The translations under genes and the position numbers were made by a program. DNA of 9,270 nucleotides from Waddliaceae bacterium (lineage in GTDB: Bacteria; Chlamydiota; Chlamydiia; Chlamydiales; SLFE01): positions 1 to 9,270 of the forward strand of contig SLFE01000121.1 in NCBI GenBank assembly GCA_007124415.1, given 5' to 3'. Of this stretch, positions 1 through 6,521 are shown piece by piece. The notes below the pieces were generated by a model, which saw only the letters and a program-made list of their open reading frames with translations, did not search any database and was not told where the DNA came from. Each line of letters starts with the position of its first letter. Position 1 is the first letter of the stretch.

Positions 1-30
1 CAACAGTTTCCACCATATTTACATTATAAT

Positions 31-57
31 GGGGGCAAGAATGTGAGGCCTGCCCCT
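31..57. repeat. Imperfect inverted repeat near left edge
   Basis: GGGGCAAG at the left arm pairs with CCTGCCCC at the right arm (7 of 8 positions) around a loop of about 10 bases, flanked by A/T-rich DNA. Short palindromes of the 'GTAGGGGCA...TGCCCC' type occur as dispersed intergenic repeats (REP/MITE-like) in many bacterial genomes. Whether this one is repeated elsewhere cannot be seen from one copy. It could also be the terminator of a gene lying to the left of the window. Confidence 0.35.
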
Positions 58-115
58 ACAATTAAAATTGCAAATCACTAACAATCTTTCTCTTACAAAA
101 AGTTATGCAGAATGC

Positions 116-128
116 AGGGCCCGGCCCT
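116..128 (-). terminator. GC-rich hairpin just downstream of tyrP, possible terminator
   Basis: AGGGC-CCG-GCCCT is a perfect 5-bp stem with a 3-nt loop, starting 5 bp beyond the tyrP stop codon on the minus strand. The only T-run on that strand (CTTTTTG, around 96-101) lies about 15 nt past the stem rather than directly after it, so this is a weak intrinsic-terminator candidate. Positions 1-133 contain no coding sequence that I can support. Confidence 0.3.
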
Positions 129-133
129 ATTGG

Positions 134-1351
134 CTAACCGAAGAGGTGGATCGCCTCAAGGGCCATGATGAAAAGGGTAAAAACAAAAAGAAGGGCCAGC
201 AAACTGCGGCCGCCGAATAACAAGGGCCTTCCCTCAAGCTTCATATGATACCTGCCCACCCAGACTAGGGCAATAGGAAGGAGGCCGTTCAAGAAAGCCT
301 CGCCGAAACCGCCAGCGACTCCCAAGGCTTCGATAAATATGCCCGGGTAGTTGAACGCCAAAATCGAAGGCGGGACGAAAACAAGCAGCGTCAGCGCCAG
401 CCTCTGAAAACCTTTGCGCCCCATTTTGAAGCCGTCGCCTAAAAAGTCGATCATGGATAGCGATACGCCCAGTATGGATGTCGTAAGCGCGAAAAATCCA
501 AAGAAAAGTACGATATGGCCCACCCAGGGTATGCCGGTAACCTGCGACAGGAGGCGGCTGGCGTGCACCCCTTGGGAGGCGGCATCCTCGAGATTTTCCA
601 AAGGGACCGATCCTATGATCAGCCATTGCCAAATTGAAAAAACGACAAAGGGAAGCGTCGTGCCCAAAATGATGGCAAGGCGCAAATGGCTCCTGCTGCG
701 CCTGAGGTATGTCGAAATGGACGGTATAATATTGTGGTAGCCATAGGCACTGAAAAGTATAGGCATCGCGAAAAGGCTCAGCTTCCAATTTTTCTTAAGC
801 AAAAAGGCAGGGTCGACATCCTGAGCCCCGATCCCGATGAGCAAAAAATAGGAAATGATCAGGCCCGACATCAAGATCCAGTTGATCCTGTCGACAAACC
901 AGGCGCCGACCAAAAGAATGGAGGCCAGCACAAGGGGGAAAACCACAAATCCCAGGCCGATGCCCATCTGATAGCCGGTCAATTGCCTGACGCTTTCGAC
1001 CACCGTCGGCGCGCCGCCGGCTATGTAGGCCACCATAAGGCAGTAGTAGAGGAATAAAAAGAACCCGCCGCCAAGCCACTTGCCCGCCCGCCCCAAGAAA
1101 CGCTCGGACATGGAAATCACATTGGCTCCGTCGGGCATCCACAAAGTCGCCTCTAGGAAAAGGAGGCCGGTCGAGAGCATGAACAGCCAGCAGACGAGGT
1201 TGACAAACATGGCGGGGAAAAACCCGCTCGCCCCGGTCGCAATGGGAAGGGCCAGCATGCCGGCTCCCATGCAGGTTCCCGCGATGAGAAGGGCTCCCCC
1301 TATCGTCGTCCCCGTATGTTCTGTCGTCAGCTCTTCCCTTCCTATCTCCAT
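134..1351 (-). CDS. tyrP: Aromatic amino acid (tyrosine/tryptophan) permease, HAAAP family
   Basis: A 405-residue polytopic inner-membrane protein, the usual length for TyrP/Mtr/TnaB proton symporters, which import tyrosine or tryptophan. The N-terminal signature is visible: a Gly-rich first helix (residues 16-40) with GTCMGAGMLALPIA at 25-38, closely resembling the GTTIGAGMLALP motif of the family. About eleven hydrophobic segments follow up to residue 404, and the AYGYHN stretch near residues 200-205 is in the expected position. The ATG at 1351 gives the first helix a short 15-residue cytosolic lead. No good Shine-Dalgarno precedes it, so a leaderless or weakly translated start is possible. 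It is transcribed divergently from the sugar operon and is probably functionally unrelated to it. Intracellular bacteria such as chlamydiae often carry tyrP genes for scavenging host amino acids. Substrate choice between Tyr and Trp cannot be read from sequence alone. Confidence 0.85.
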   Translation of the reverse strand: MEIGREELTTEHTGTTIGGALLIAGTCMGAGMLALPIATGASGFFPAMFVNLVCWLFMLSTGLLFLEATLWMPDGANVISMSERFLGRAGKWLGGGFFLFLYYCLMVAYIAGGAPTVVESVRQLTGYQMGIGLGFVVFPLVLASILLVGAWFVDRINWILMSGLIISYFLLIGIGAQDVDPAFLLKKNWKLSLFAMPILFSAYGYHNIIPSISTYLRRSRSHLRLAIILGTTLPFVVFSIWQWLIIGSVPLENLEDAASQGVHASRLLSQVTGIPWVGHIVLFFGFFALTTSILGVSLSMIDFLGDGFKMGRKGFQRLALTLLVFVPPSILAFNYPGIFIEALGVAGGFGEAFLNGLLPIALVWVGRYHMKLEGRPLLFGGRSLLALLFVFTLFIMALEAIHLFG

Positions 1352-1426
1352 AGAAAAAGTGTAGCACGTATTTCTTTTTTCCTCGAGGGAAATTAAGGAT
1401 TGTCATTTAGGACCGGCAGGGCTAAA
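1352..1426. promoter_or_regulatory. Divergent intergenic region between tyrP and the sugar operon
   Basis: This 75-bp gap must hold the promoters of both tyrP (minus) and the rfbF operon (plus). It contains a T6 run (1375-1380), the palindrome CCTCGAGG (1381-1388) and, on the minus strand, TACACT (1363-1358), a possible -10 only 6 bp before the tyrP ATG. No convincing -35/-10 pair at 16-18 bp spacing was found on either strand. The Shine-Dalgarno AGGG at 1418-1421 lies 5 nt before the rfbF ATG. Confidence 0.4.
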
Positions 1427-2251
1427 ATGTCAATCCAAATGGCAGAATCAGACGTCCCAATATTTATTCTCTGCGGAGGCCTCGGCACACGAATCAAGGA
1501 AGAGACCGAGTTCCGCCCCAAGCCTATGGTCCCAGTCGGCGGGAGGCCCATACTTTGGCACATTATGCGCTCCTACCGCAAATTCGGCTTCCGCCGTTTT
1601 ATCCTCTGCCTGGGATTCAAGGCCGATGTGATCAAAGACTATTTTTTAAACTACTCGATTCTCAACTCCGATTTCAGCATCGATTTAAAAACGCGCGAAA
1701 CAACGCTGCACGCCACCCATCATGACGAGGACTGGCAGGTCACTCTTGCCTATACGGGCGAGGCTGCCATGACGGGGTCCCGGATTGCCGTAGCGGCAAA
1801 AAAGTATCTCGGCGACGCCGAAAACTTCGCCGTCACCTACGGCGACGGACTGACAGACGCCGACCTTGCGGATGAATACCGCTTCCATTTGGAACATAAA
1901 AAAATCGGAACGGTTCTAGGCGTCAACCCGCCCTCCAGGTTCGGTGAAATCTGCCTCGATGGAAATGCCGTAAGAAAATTTGCCGAAAAACCTGAATTCA
2001 AAGAAAAATGGATCAACGGGGGCTATTTCTTCTTCAAAAGGGACATGCTCCGCTACTTGTCGGACGACGCCGATTGCGTCCTTGAAAAACAGCCCTTGGT
2101 CAGGCTCGCCGAGGACCGCCAGCTGAACCTGTTTCAGCATAGCGGCTTCTGGGCCTGCATGGACACCCAAAGGGACCGCGACTATCTGGAAAAACTTTGG
2201 CAATCGAACAATGCCCCCTGGAAACCGGAGCTTTCATATGCAATTAATTGA
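1427..2251 (+). CDS. rfbF: Glucose-1-phosphate cytidylyltransferase
   Basis: Converts CTP and glucose-1-phosphate to CDP-glucose, the first step towards CDP-linked deoxysugars (abequose, paratose, tyvelose, ascarylose and others); cytosolic. The 274-residue protein matches the family in length and order of motifs: nucleotide-binding GGLGTRIKEET (17-27), RPKPMVPVGG (30-39) with the conserved Lys, PILWHIM (41-47), metal-binding YGDGLTD (138-144), EKP (187-189), INGGYFFF (196-203), EKQPL (220-224) and FWACMDTQRD (241-250). I chose the ATG at 1427 because AGGG lies 5 nt upstream and the protein then begins just before the nucleotide-binding loop. A TTG at 1400 in the same frame adds nine residues but has no ribosome-binding site. 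It is the first gene of a packed operon, and its last 14 bases overlap the next gene. The CDP-glucose 4,6-dehydratase that normally follows is absent here. Confidence 0.93.
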   Translation: MSIQMAESDVPIFILCGGLGTRIKEETEFRPKPMVPVGGRPILWHIMRSYRKFGFRRFILCLGFKADVIKDYFLNYSILNSDFSIDLKTRETTLHATHHDEDWQVTLAYTGEAAMTGSRIAVAAKKYLGDAENFAVTYGDGLTDADLADEYRFHLEHKKIGTVLGVNPPSRFGEICLDGNAVRKFAEKPEFKEKWINGGYFFFKRDMLRYLSDDADCVLEKQPLVRLAEDRQLNLFQHSGFWACMDTQRDRDYLEKLWQSNNAPWKPELSYAIN

Positions 2252-2783
2252 CACCCCCCTCGAGGGAAGTTTTCTCATCGATCCTTGGAAAAAAAAGGAC
2301 GACCGAGGCTTTTTTTCCCGCCTTTTGTGCACCGACGCCTTTAAAGAAAACGGCCTTGAGGATAATTTTGTTCAAGTCAACCACTCGTTTAGCAAAACGG
2401 CGGGAACTCTCCGAGGCCTCCACTATCAGCTGCCTCCCTTTGAGGAAACCAAGGTCGTCAAATGCGTCCGCGGCTCGATTTTCGATGTGATCGTGGATGT
2501 CAGGCCCTATTCTAAAACTTTCGGCAAGCACTTCAGCGCCCGTCTTGACGAAGAAAACGGCCTGATGATGTATGTCCCCAAGGGGTTCGCCCACGGATTT
2601 TATTCCCTCGAGCCGAATACGGAAATCATCTATTTCGTCTCGCAGTTTTATGCTCCCGAGCATGAAAGGGGAATTCGATGGAACGATCCGATGCTTTCCA
2701 TCGAATGGCCGGGGAAGCCGGCAGTGCTTTCCGAAAAAGACGCCTCCCATCCCAATTTTAAAGCGGAAACGCAAACGGTATGA
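2238..2783 (+). CDS. rfbC: RmlC/RfbC-type nucleotide-sugar 3,5-epimerase
   Basis: A 181-residue cupin enzyme of the dTDP-4-dehydrorhamnose 3,5-epimerase family, which inverts C3 and/or C5 of a 4-keto-6-deoxy nucleotide sugar. Family landmarks: DRGFF (22-26), VNHSFS (47-52), RGLHYQ (59-64) with the likely catalytic base His62, VDVR (86-89), VPKGFAHGF (113-121), Tyr138 in FYAPEHE (the likely general acid) and the terminal WNDP (148-151). The start at 2238 is preceded by GGAG with a 7-nt spacer; an upstream ATG at 2211 would add nine residues without such a site. The gene overlaps rfbF by 14 bp and the next gene by ATGA. Next to a cytidylyltransferase the true substrate may be a CDP-sugar rather than dTDP-4-dehydrorhamnose, and no other dTDP-rhamnose gene is seen here. 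It carries an A8 tract (2289-2296) and a T7 tract (2310-2316) near the 5' end. Confidence 0.88.
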   Translation: MQLIDTPLEGSFLIDPWKKKDDRGFFSRLLCTDAFKENGLEDNFVQVNHSFSKTAGTLRGLHYQLPPFEETKVVKCVRGSIFDVIVDVRPYSKTFGKHFSARLDEENGLMMYVPKGFAHGFYSLEPNTEIIYFVSQFYAPEHERGIRWNDPMLSIEWPGKPAVLSEKDASHPNFKAETQTV

Positions 2784-3694
2784 AAATCCTTTTCACAGGC
2801 GCCAGCTCGTTCACGGGGTTTTGGTTTGTCAATGAATTGACAAACCGAGGGCATGAGGTAACATGCACGCTGAGATCGGACTACACCGGCATCCGCAAGC
2901 TGCGGGCAGACAAGCTGGCAGACTGCAAACGCCGCAGCGCCCGCTTCGGCGCAAGCGATTTTCTGGACCTGCTCTCAGAAGAATCTTTCGACATACTCTG
3001 CCACCACGCCGCCCGCGTCGAGGGATACAAAAGCCCGGATTTCGACGTCGGCACGGCCTTGATGAACAATACCCTCAATCTGAACCGGGTAATGGACGCT
3101 TTCAAAAAAACAGGGGGGAAAAAAATCGTGATCACCGGCTCGGTTTTTGAAAGAGATGAAGGAGCCGGCACAAAACCACTCCGGGCTCTCTCTCCCTACG
3201 GACTGTCGAAAACCTTGACGAGCGAGGCGTTCGACTATTTTGCGAAGCGGTTTGACATACCCCTGCAAAAATTTGTCATTTCCAACCCCTTCGGTCCCTA
3301 TGAAGAAGAGAGATTCACCACTTTTCTCGTCAAAAACTGGATGCAGGGCGTCTGTCCGGAAGTCAAAACGCCCGCTTATGTCAGAGACAACATCCCTGTT
3401 TCCCTCCTGGCCAAGGCCTACGCCTCGTTCGTCGAAAATGACGACAGGGTCTCAAAGTTCAACCCTTCGGGATTTGTCTCGACGCAAGGGGACTTTACAA
3501 AACGATTTGCCGCCGCGATGAGAAAGCGGCTCGCCCTTGCCTGCGATTACACCCTTTGCGATCAAACCGAATTTCCCGAGCCCTTGGAGCGGTACAATAC
3601 AGACTCGCTGGACCACGGAACATACGGCTGGAACGAAGACCATTTCTGGGATGAGCTGGCCGGATATTATAAAGAAAGGTTGCTGGAAAGATGA
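2780..3694 (+). CDS. NAD(P)-dependent epimerase/dehydratase (extended SDR)
   Basis: A 304-residue extended short-chain dehydrogenase acting on nucleotide sugars: a Rossmann fold followed by a substrate-binding C-terminal part. The cofactor loop is TGASSFTG (6-13), in which Ser10 replaces the middle Gly of the usual TGxxGxxG. The HHAA motif is at 75-78, the NNT motif at 96-98, the catalytic Ser121 lies in ITGS and the catalytic YxxxK is Tyr140/Lys144 (SPYGLSK). So the active-site triad is intact. It overlaps its neighbours by ATGA at both ends (2780-2783 and 3691-3694), implying translational coupling. In this setting it probably reduces or epimerises the 4-keto sugar made from CDP-glucose. 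Whether it acts as a 4-reductase, a 4-epimerase or the missing dehydratase cannot be decided by eye. It does not have the N-terminal look of RfbG-type CDP-glucose 4,6-dehydratase. Confidence 0.85.
   Translation: MKILFTGASSFTGFWFVNELTNRGHEVTCTLRSDYTGIRKLRADKLADCKRRSARFGASDFLDLLSEESFDILCHHAARVEGYKSPDFDVGTALMNNTLNLNRVMDAFKKTGGKKIVITGSVFERDEGAGTKPLRALSPYGLSKTLTSEAFDYFAKRFDIPLQKFVISNPFGPYEEERFTTFLVKNWMQGVCPEVKTPAYVRDNIPVSLLAKAYASFVENDDRVSKFNPSGFVSTQGDFTKRFAAAMRKRLALACDYTLCDQTEFPEPLERYNTDSLDHGTYGWNEDHFWDELAGYYKERLLER
3104..3125 (+). other. Cluster of homopolymer tracts (A7, G6, A7) inside the SDR gene
   Basis: A7 (3104-3110), G6 (3113-3118) and A7 (3119-3125) follow one another within 22 bases at codons 109-116. 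The frame is intact here. Such runs are prone to replication or transcription slippage, and in glycan genes can act as on/off switches. Confidence 0.5.
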
Positions 3695-4599
3695 CTGTCG
3701 GCGTCGTTTTTGTCACGCACCGCGCCAAGCGCCACCTGCCGCGCTGCCTCCCACCAATACTCGAATCGCCACTAAAACCCCGCGTTGTCGTGATGAACTC
3801 CTCCTCAAGCGACGGCACGGTGGAATTGGCCGAAGAGATGGGAGCCGAGACGCTGGTCATTCCACGCAGCGAATTCAACCACGGCTTAAGCCGCGAAAAG
3901 GCCAGACGCTTTTTGAAAACCGACATCGTCGTGATGATGACGCCCGACGCCTACGCAGAAAGCTCCGATATGCTGGAGCATTTGATCCGCCCGATCGCCG
4001 AGGGAAAAGCAGCCGTCTCCTACGCCAGGCAAATCCCGCACGACGGCGCCGTTTTTTTTGAGTCCTTCCCCCGAGCGTTCAATTATCCCGAGACTTCCGA
4101 AATCCGCTCCTACGAAGACAGAAAAAGATACGGCGTCTACACGATCTTCTGTTCCGACTCCTGCGCCGCCTACAGCAATCGGGCCCTGGACGAGGCGGGC
4201 GGGTTTTCGCACGCACTCATCGGCGAAGATACTTTCACAGCGGCAAAGCTTCTTAAGCGGGGACACAAGATCGCCTATGCAGCCGATGCGATCGTCAAAC
4301 ACTCCCACCGCTATTCGCTCCGCCAGGAGTTCCAAAGACATTTCGACACCGGCCTTGCCCGCAAATTGAATGAAAATCTTCTCAAAGACTACGCGGCCGA
4401 TGAAAAAAGAGGACGGCAGTATGTTTTGCAAATGCTTGAAATCCTGGCCAAAAAGCAGCCTCTTTCAATTCCCTATGCCCTGTTGCAATCAGGCGTCAAA
4501 TACCTGGGCTACCGCCTGGGAAAAATGAGCTCGAACGCTCCTCTTTGGCTGAAAAAAATTTGCAGCGGGCAAGATTTTTATTGGAAAAAAAGTTCCTAG
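3691..4599 (+). CDS. Glycosyltransferase family 2, rhamnosyltransferase-like
   Basis: A 302-residue GT-A fold transferase with no membrane segment, expected to add a sugar to a lipid-linked glycan on the cytosolic face of the inner membrane. The N-terminal nucleotide-binding strand VVVMNSSSSDGT (32-43) corresponds to the family's 'DSxSxDGT', with Asn36 where Asp is usual. EFNHG (61-65) is typical of RfbN/RfbG-like rhamnosyltransferases. MTPDA (83-87) supplies the DxD-like Asp86, followed by YARQIP (111-116), FNYP (130-133), CAAY (158-161), the GED acidic motif (178-180, candidate catalytic base) and HSHRYS (204-209). It is the last gene of the coupled sugar operon; its ATG sits inside the previous stop (ATGA), and no strong own Shine-Dalgarno is seen. 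It presumably uses the deoxysugar made by the upstream enzymes. A T8 run lies at 4052-4059. The family call is firm; the exact sugar is not. Confidence 0.85.
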   Translation: MTVGVVFVTHRAKRHLPRCLPPILESPLKPRVVVMNSSSSDGTVELAEEMGAETLVIPRSEFNHGLSREKARRFLKTDIVVMMTPDAYAESSDMLEHLIRPIAEGKAAVSYARQIPHDGAVFFESFPRAFNYPETSEIRSYEDRKRYGVYTIFCSDSCAAYSNRALDEAGGFSHALIGEDTFTAAKLLKRGHKIAYAADAIVKHSHRYSLRQEFQRHFDTGLARKLNENLLKDYAADEKRGRQYVLQMLEILAKKQPLSIPYALLQSGVKYLGYRLGKMSSNAPLWLKKICSGQDFYWKKSS

Positions 4600-4609
4600 C
4601 TCCTATTGT
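4581..4609 (+). promoter_or_regulatory. Candidate sigma-70-like promoter before the repeat-protein gene
   Basis: TTGGAA (4581-4586, 4/6 to TTGACA) and TATTGT (4604-4609, 4/6 to TATAAT) are separated by exactly 17 bp, placing a transcription start about 20 bp before the ATG at 4635. It overlaps the end of the glycosyltransferase gene. In A/T-rich DNA such a match can occur by chance. Confidence 0.3.
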
Positions 4610-4624
4610 CCTGCGTAAATTTAT

Positions 4625-4629
4625 GGAGG
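4625..4629 (+). promoter_or_regulatory. Shine-Dalgarno GGAGG that decides the start of the repeat protein
   Basis: GGAGG lies 5 nt before the ATG at 4635. The in-frame upstream TTG (4545) and ATG (4623) lack such a site, and the TTG would overlap the glycosyltransferase gene by 55 bp. So 4635 is preferred. Confidence 0.7.
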
Positions 4630-4634
4630 CGTCT

Positions 4635-6116
4635 ATGAGCTTTCTTGTCAGACACGAAAAAACATTTAAAATCACACCTGATTGGCACCTTGATGTCAGC
4701 TACTCCGATACCGAAACAGAGACGAGTATTTTGGAGTCGGACGAAATTACCCTTCCGGCAGCCCGCACTCTTTCGAAATCGTTTTCCGCATTGTCATGTA
4801 TAGAAAGCCATAGGGACGTCGAATGCGAATCCAGTTCATCCAGCGACTCGGGATATGAAGCCGACACCGGACTGCCTCAAGCAGCAAAAAGGAGGCACCA
4901 TTCTTTTGGGCCGGACACACTAAAACCGCTTAACCTCGATAAAATCTGTTCGGGCGCATTTTCAGAGCAAGAGAGCAGCAGCGACGCACGCCCTCAACGT
5001 TCGCTGTCGCTTTCATCCCCCGAAAAAAATCTTCCTATTATAAAAGTGCTCAAAATAGAAGGAAAAGCCCCTGTTAAAGAAATCTTCTTGAACCTCAAAG
5101 AGAAAGAGCCGATTACCGGTAAAACTTATCATACGCTCATGCAAGAGTGCTTCAAAAAAGGAGATCCCTTCGACGTAGCTGTCGCCATACCGGACAAACG
5201 AACCGCCCATGTATTCTACGCAGCCAAACTTAAATGGAATCCGAAAGAGGACTCCATCAATCCCGTTACCGGAAAAAAAATAGAAAAAATCTGGTGGTTC
5301 TCCATTTACGGCAACTTTCAAAACTTTGTCTATAACGGAAACTCCAGTGAACGGACTCAAAAGATCGGGTCGCGGATCAATAAAAACTCCCCCCGTTCAA
5401 AACACGTCAAGTCGCTTCCGCTTGGAAATGGAATAAACTGCGATCTCGATCTTGGAGATACAGAGCCGCTGACGGGGCGCTCCTATCGAGCCCTGATGAA
5501 TGAGCATTTTGAAACTCCCAAGCAATCCTATTCTGTGGCCGTTGTCACTGAAAAAGGAAGACGCCGGGTTTTAGACGCCGCCGCTTTAGGGTGGAATCCC
5601 GACAAAAAAAACAAAAATCCCAAAACCGGCAATCCAATCAAAAACATTTGCTGGCTCTCAATCCACCGCGGTTCCGAGGACTTCAACTACATAGCCGGGG
5701 CGGCATTTTTGGAAGGAGCAAAGACGTTGGAATTTGAAAACTCCCGCCTGAATTTCAGACTTGAACAAAAAGAGCCGATCACAGGATCGACCTATCGGAA
5801 TCTTATGCTGGCCCAACCTCCTCTTACCCTGGCTGTAGCTTTCGAAGAGATTCCCTACATTTTCCGCGCCGAGAATCTCGGCAAATGGGATCGCGGCACG
5901 AAAATGCTAAATCCCGTGACCGGCAATGTCATCGAAAAAATATGGTGGTTTGAAATTGCCGGCGAAAACCAAAAACTCAACTTTATCGCCAGCTCCGAGG
6001 ATACCAGCGAGCAAATCGCATCGCAGAACCGCCTGCAATCCCCTCGCTCCGGTTCATTCATTCAAAAATTAGGATCCCAAATTAAAATGTCGCCTAGGAA
6101 AGATGGGAAGTCTTAA
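4635..6116 (+). CDS. Ser-rich protein with three copies of an unrecognised domain, effector-like
   Basis: I do not recognise this 493-residue protein. It has no signal peptide, no lipobox and no membrane segment, so it is cytosolic or exported by a dedicated secretion system. Residues 1-140 are low-complexity and Ser/Glu-rich, with a run of five Ser at 66-70 and a basic patch KRRHH at 85-89. Three tandem domain copies follow, at about 151-235, 270-355 and 372-453. Each has EP[IL]TG.[TS]Y..LM at its start, a hydrophobic strand ([VL]AVA/V) in the middle, A..L.W, then NP.TG..I..I.W.[FS/E]I and a final aromatic strand (FVYNG, FNYIAG, NFIAS). The copies are linked by Ser/Lys-rich linkers, and the C-terminal tail is again Ser/Arg-rich (PRSGS, MSPRK). 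Base composition is noticeably A/T-richer than the sugar genes, which suggests separate acquisition. A host-directed effector is a plausible but unproven role. A non-secreted structural protein is the alternative. Confidence 0.8.
   Translation: MSFLVRHEKTFKITPDWHLDVSYSDTETETSILESDEITLPAARTLSKSFSALSCIESHRDVECESSSSSDSGYEADTGLPQAAKRRHHSFGPDTLKPLNLDKICSGAFSEQESSSDARPQRSLSLSSPEKNLPIIKVLKIEGKAPVKEIFLNLKEKEPITGKTYHTLMQECFKKGDPFDVAVAIPDKRTAHVFYAAKLKWNPKEDSINPVTGKKIEKIWWFSIYGNFQNFVYNGNSSERTQKIGSRINKNSPRSKHVKSLPLGNGINCDLDLGDTEPLTGRSYRALMNEHFETPKQSYSVAVVTEKGRRRVLDAAALGWNPDKKNKNPKTGNPIKNICWLSIHRGSEDFNYIAGAAFLEGAKTLEFENSRLNFRLEQKEPITGSTYRNLMLAQPPLTLAVAFEEIPYIFRAENLGKWDRGTKMLNPVTGNVIEKIWWFEIAGENQKLNFIASSEDTSEQIASQNRLQSPRSGSFIQKLGSQIKMSPRKDGKS
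5085..5339 (+). repeat. Domain copy 1 (protein repeat unit)
   Basis: Residues 151-235 of the repeat protein: EPITGKTYHTLM (158-169), FDVAVAIP, AAKLKWNP (196-203), NPVTGKKIEKIWWFSI (209-224), FVYNG (231-235). EPITG and NPVTG start 51 residues apart. Similarity to the other copies is at protein level; the DNA has diverged, so the duplication is old. Confidence 0.85.
5442..5699 (+). repeat. Domain copy 2 (protein repeat unit)
   Basis: Residues 270-355: EPLTGRSYRALM (277-288), YSVAVVTE, ALGWNP (317-322), NPKTGNPIKNICWLSI (328-343), FNYIAG (350-355). EPLTG and NPKTG start 51 residues apart, exactly as in copy 1. An A8 run lies at 5604-5611 inside the Lys/Asn-rich loop. Confidence 0.85.
5748..5993 (+). 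repeat. Domain copy 3 (protein repeat unit)
   Basis: Residues 372-453: LNFRLEQKEPITG (372-384), TYRNLM (386-391), LTLAVAFE, NPVTGNVIEKIWWFEI (426-441), LNFIAS. EPITG and NPVTG start 46 residues apart, so the middle loop is five residues shorter than in copies 1 and 2. Confidence 0.85.
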
Positions 6117-6152
6117 TTTACTGTCTCAAGGAGTCAAACAGGGAGGACTTCC

Positions 6153-6521
6153 ATGTCATCTATAATCGGATCCATCCGGGGCAGGAATAGCCGATATATG
6201 CCTCCGGAAAGCAGTCAAAGCATTTCTTCATCAAGCGTTTCTTTCTCGGAAGAGGAAAATTTAGATCCCGGCGAAACTTTGCCATACAGGGACAATTATG
6301 CCTTGATGCGTGCCGAGCCCTCCTTCCTTCCTCGGGTTGCTGAACGCATTGACAAACCCAAAGCCGAATGCAAGCCTCGCAGTCATTCAGCGCCGGAATA
6401 TCTCCATAACGTCGACAAAATTACGGCTGCTAGCAGGGGCCGCCAAAAGTTGGAACGGCTGAAAAGCCTTGCAGACATCCGTAAAAAAAGCTGGCGCTTC
6501 CCAAAGGCGGCCCGGTTATAA
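6153..6521 (+). CDS. N-terminal part of a frameshifted single-domain repeat protein
   Basis: As read, a 122-residue protein ending in TAA at 6519-6521. GGGAGG (6141-6146) lies 6 nt before the ATG, a strong start. The N-terminus is Ser-rich (SSQSISSSSVSFS, 20-32), like that of the upstream 493-residue protein, followed by a charged region with RSHSAP at 76-81. Residues 41-52 (ETLPYRDNYALM) weakly resemble the first half-motif of the domain in the neighbour (EP.TG..Y..LM). The last eleven or so residues (after the A7 tract at 6483-6489) look like out-of-frame sequence: in the -1 frame the reading continues into a clear copy of the neighbour's domain. The intact gene therefore spans 6153-6841 and would encode about 229 residues. 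The 36-bp gap to the previous gene suggests co-transcription. Function unknown. Confidence 0.7.
   Translation: MSSIIGSIRGRNSRYMPPESSQSISSSSVSFSEEENLDPGETLPYRDNYALMRAEPSFLPRVAERIDKPKAECKPRSHSAPEYLHNVDKITAASRGRQKLERLKSLADIRKKSWRFPKAARL
6483..6489 (+). other. A7 tract at the frameshift point
   Basis: The zero frame reads CGT AAA AAA AGC. Adding one A (A8) would give CGT AAA AAA AAG CTG and lead straight into the domain-coding frame. Zero-frame codons do not offer a perfect X XXY YYZ slippery heptamer, because the base before the run is T. This favours a lost A, a sequencing error or RNA-polymerase slippage over ribosomal -1 frameshifting. Confidence 0.6.

Noticed and set aside
795..1406. Long minus-strand open frame overlapping tyrP
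   Set aside because: Its Arg/His-rich translation lacks any family feature and lies out of frame over the well-supported permease.
1400..1426. TTG start that would lengthen the cytidylyltransferase by nine residues
   Set aside because: No ribosome-binding site at proper spacing. The ATG at 1427 has AGGG 5 nt upstream and gives the normal family N-terminus.
2244..2774. Minus-strand open frame of about 176 codons opposite the 3,5-epimerase
   Set aside because: It is a GC-driven antisense shadow of a gene with all cupin epimerase motifs, with no motif of its own.
4545..4634. TTG start extending the 493-residue repeat protein upstream
   Set aside because: It would overlap the glycosyltransferase gene by 55 bp without a ribosome-binding site, while GGAGG precedes the ATG at 4635.
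4842..4868. DSG-type phosphodegron (DSGYEAD) in the repeat protein
   Set aside because: The second Ser required at DSGxxS is missing, so this is probably just part of the acidic Ser-rich stretch.
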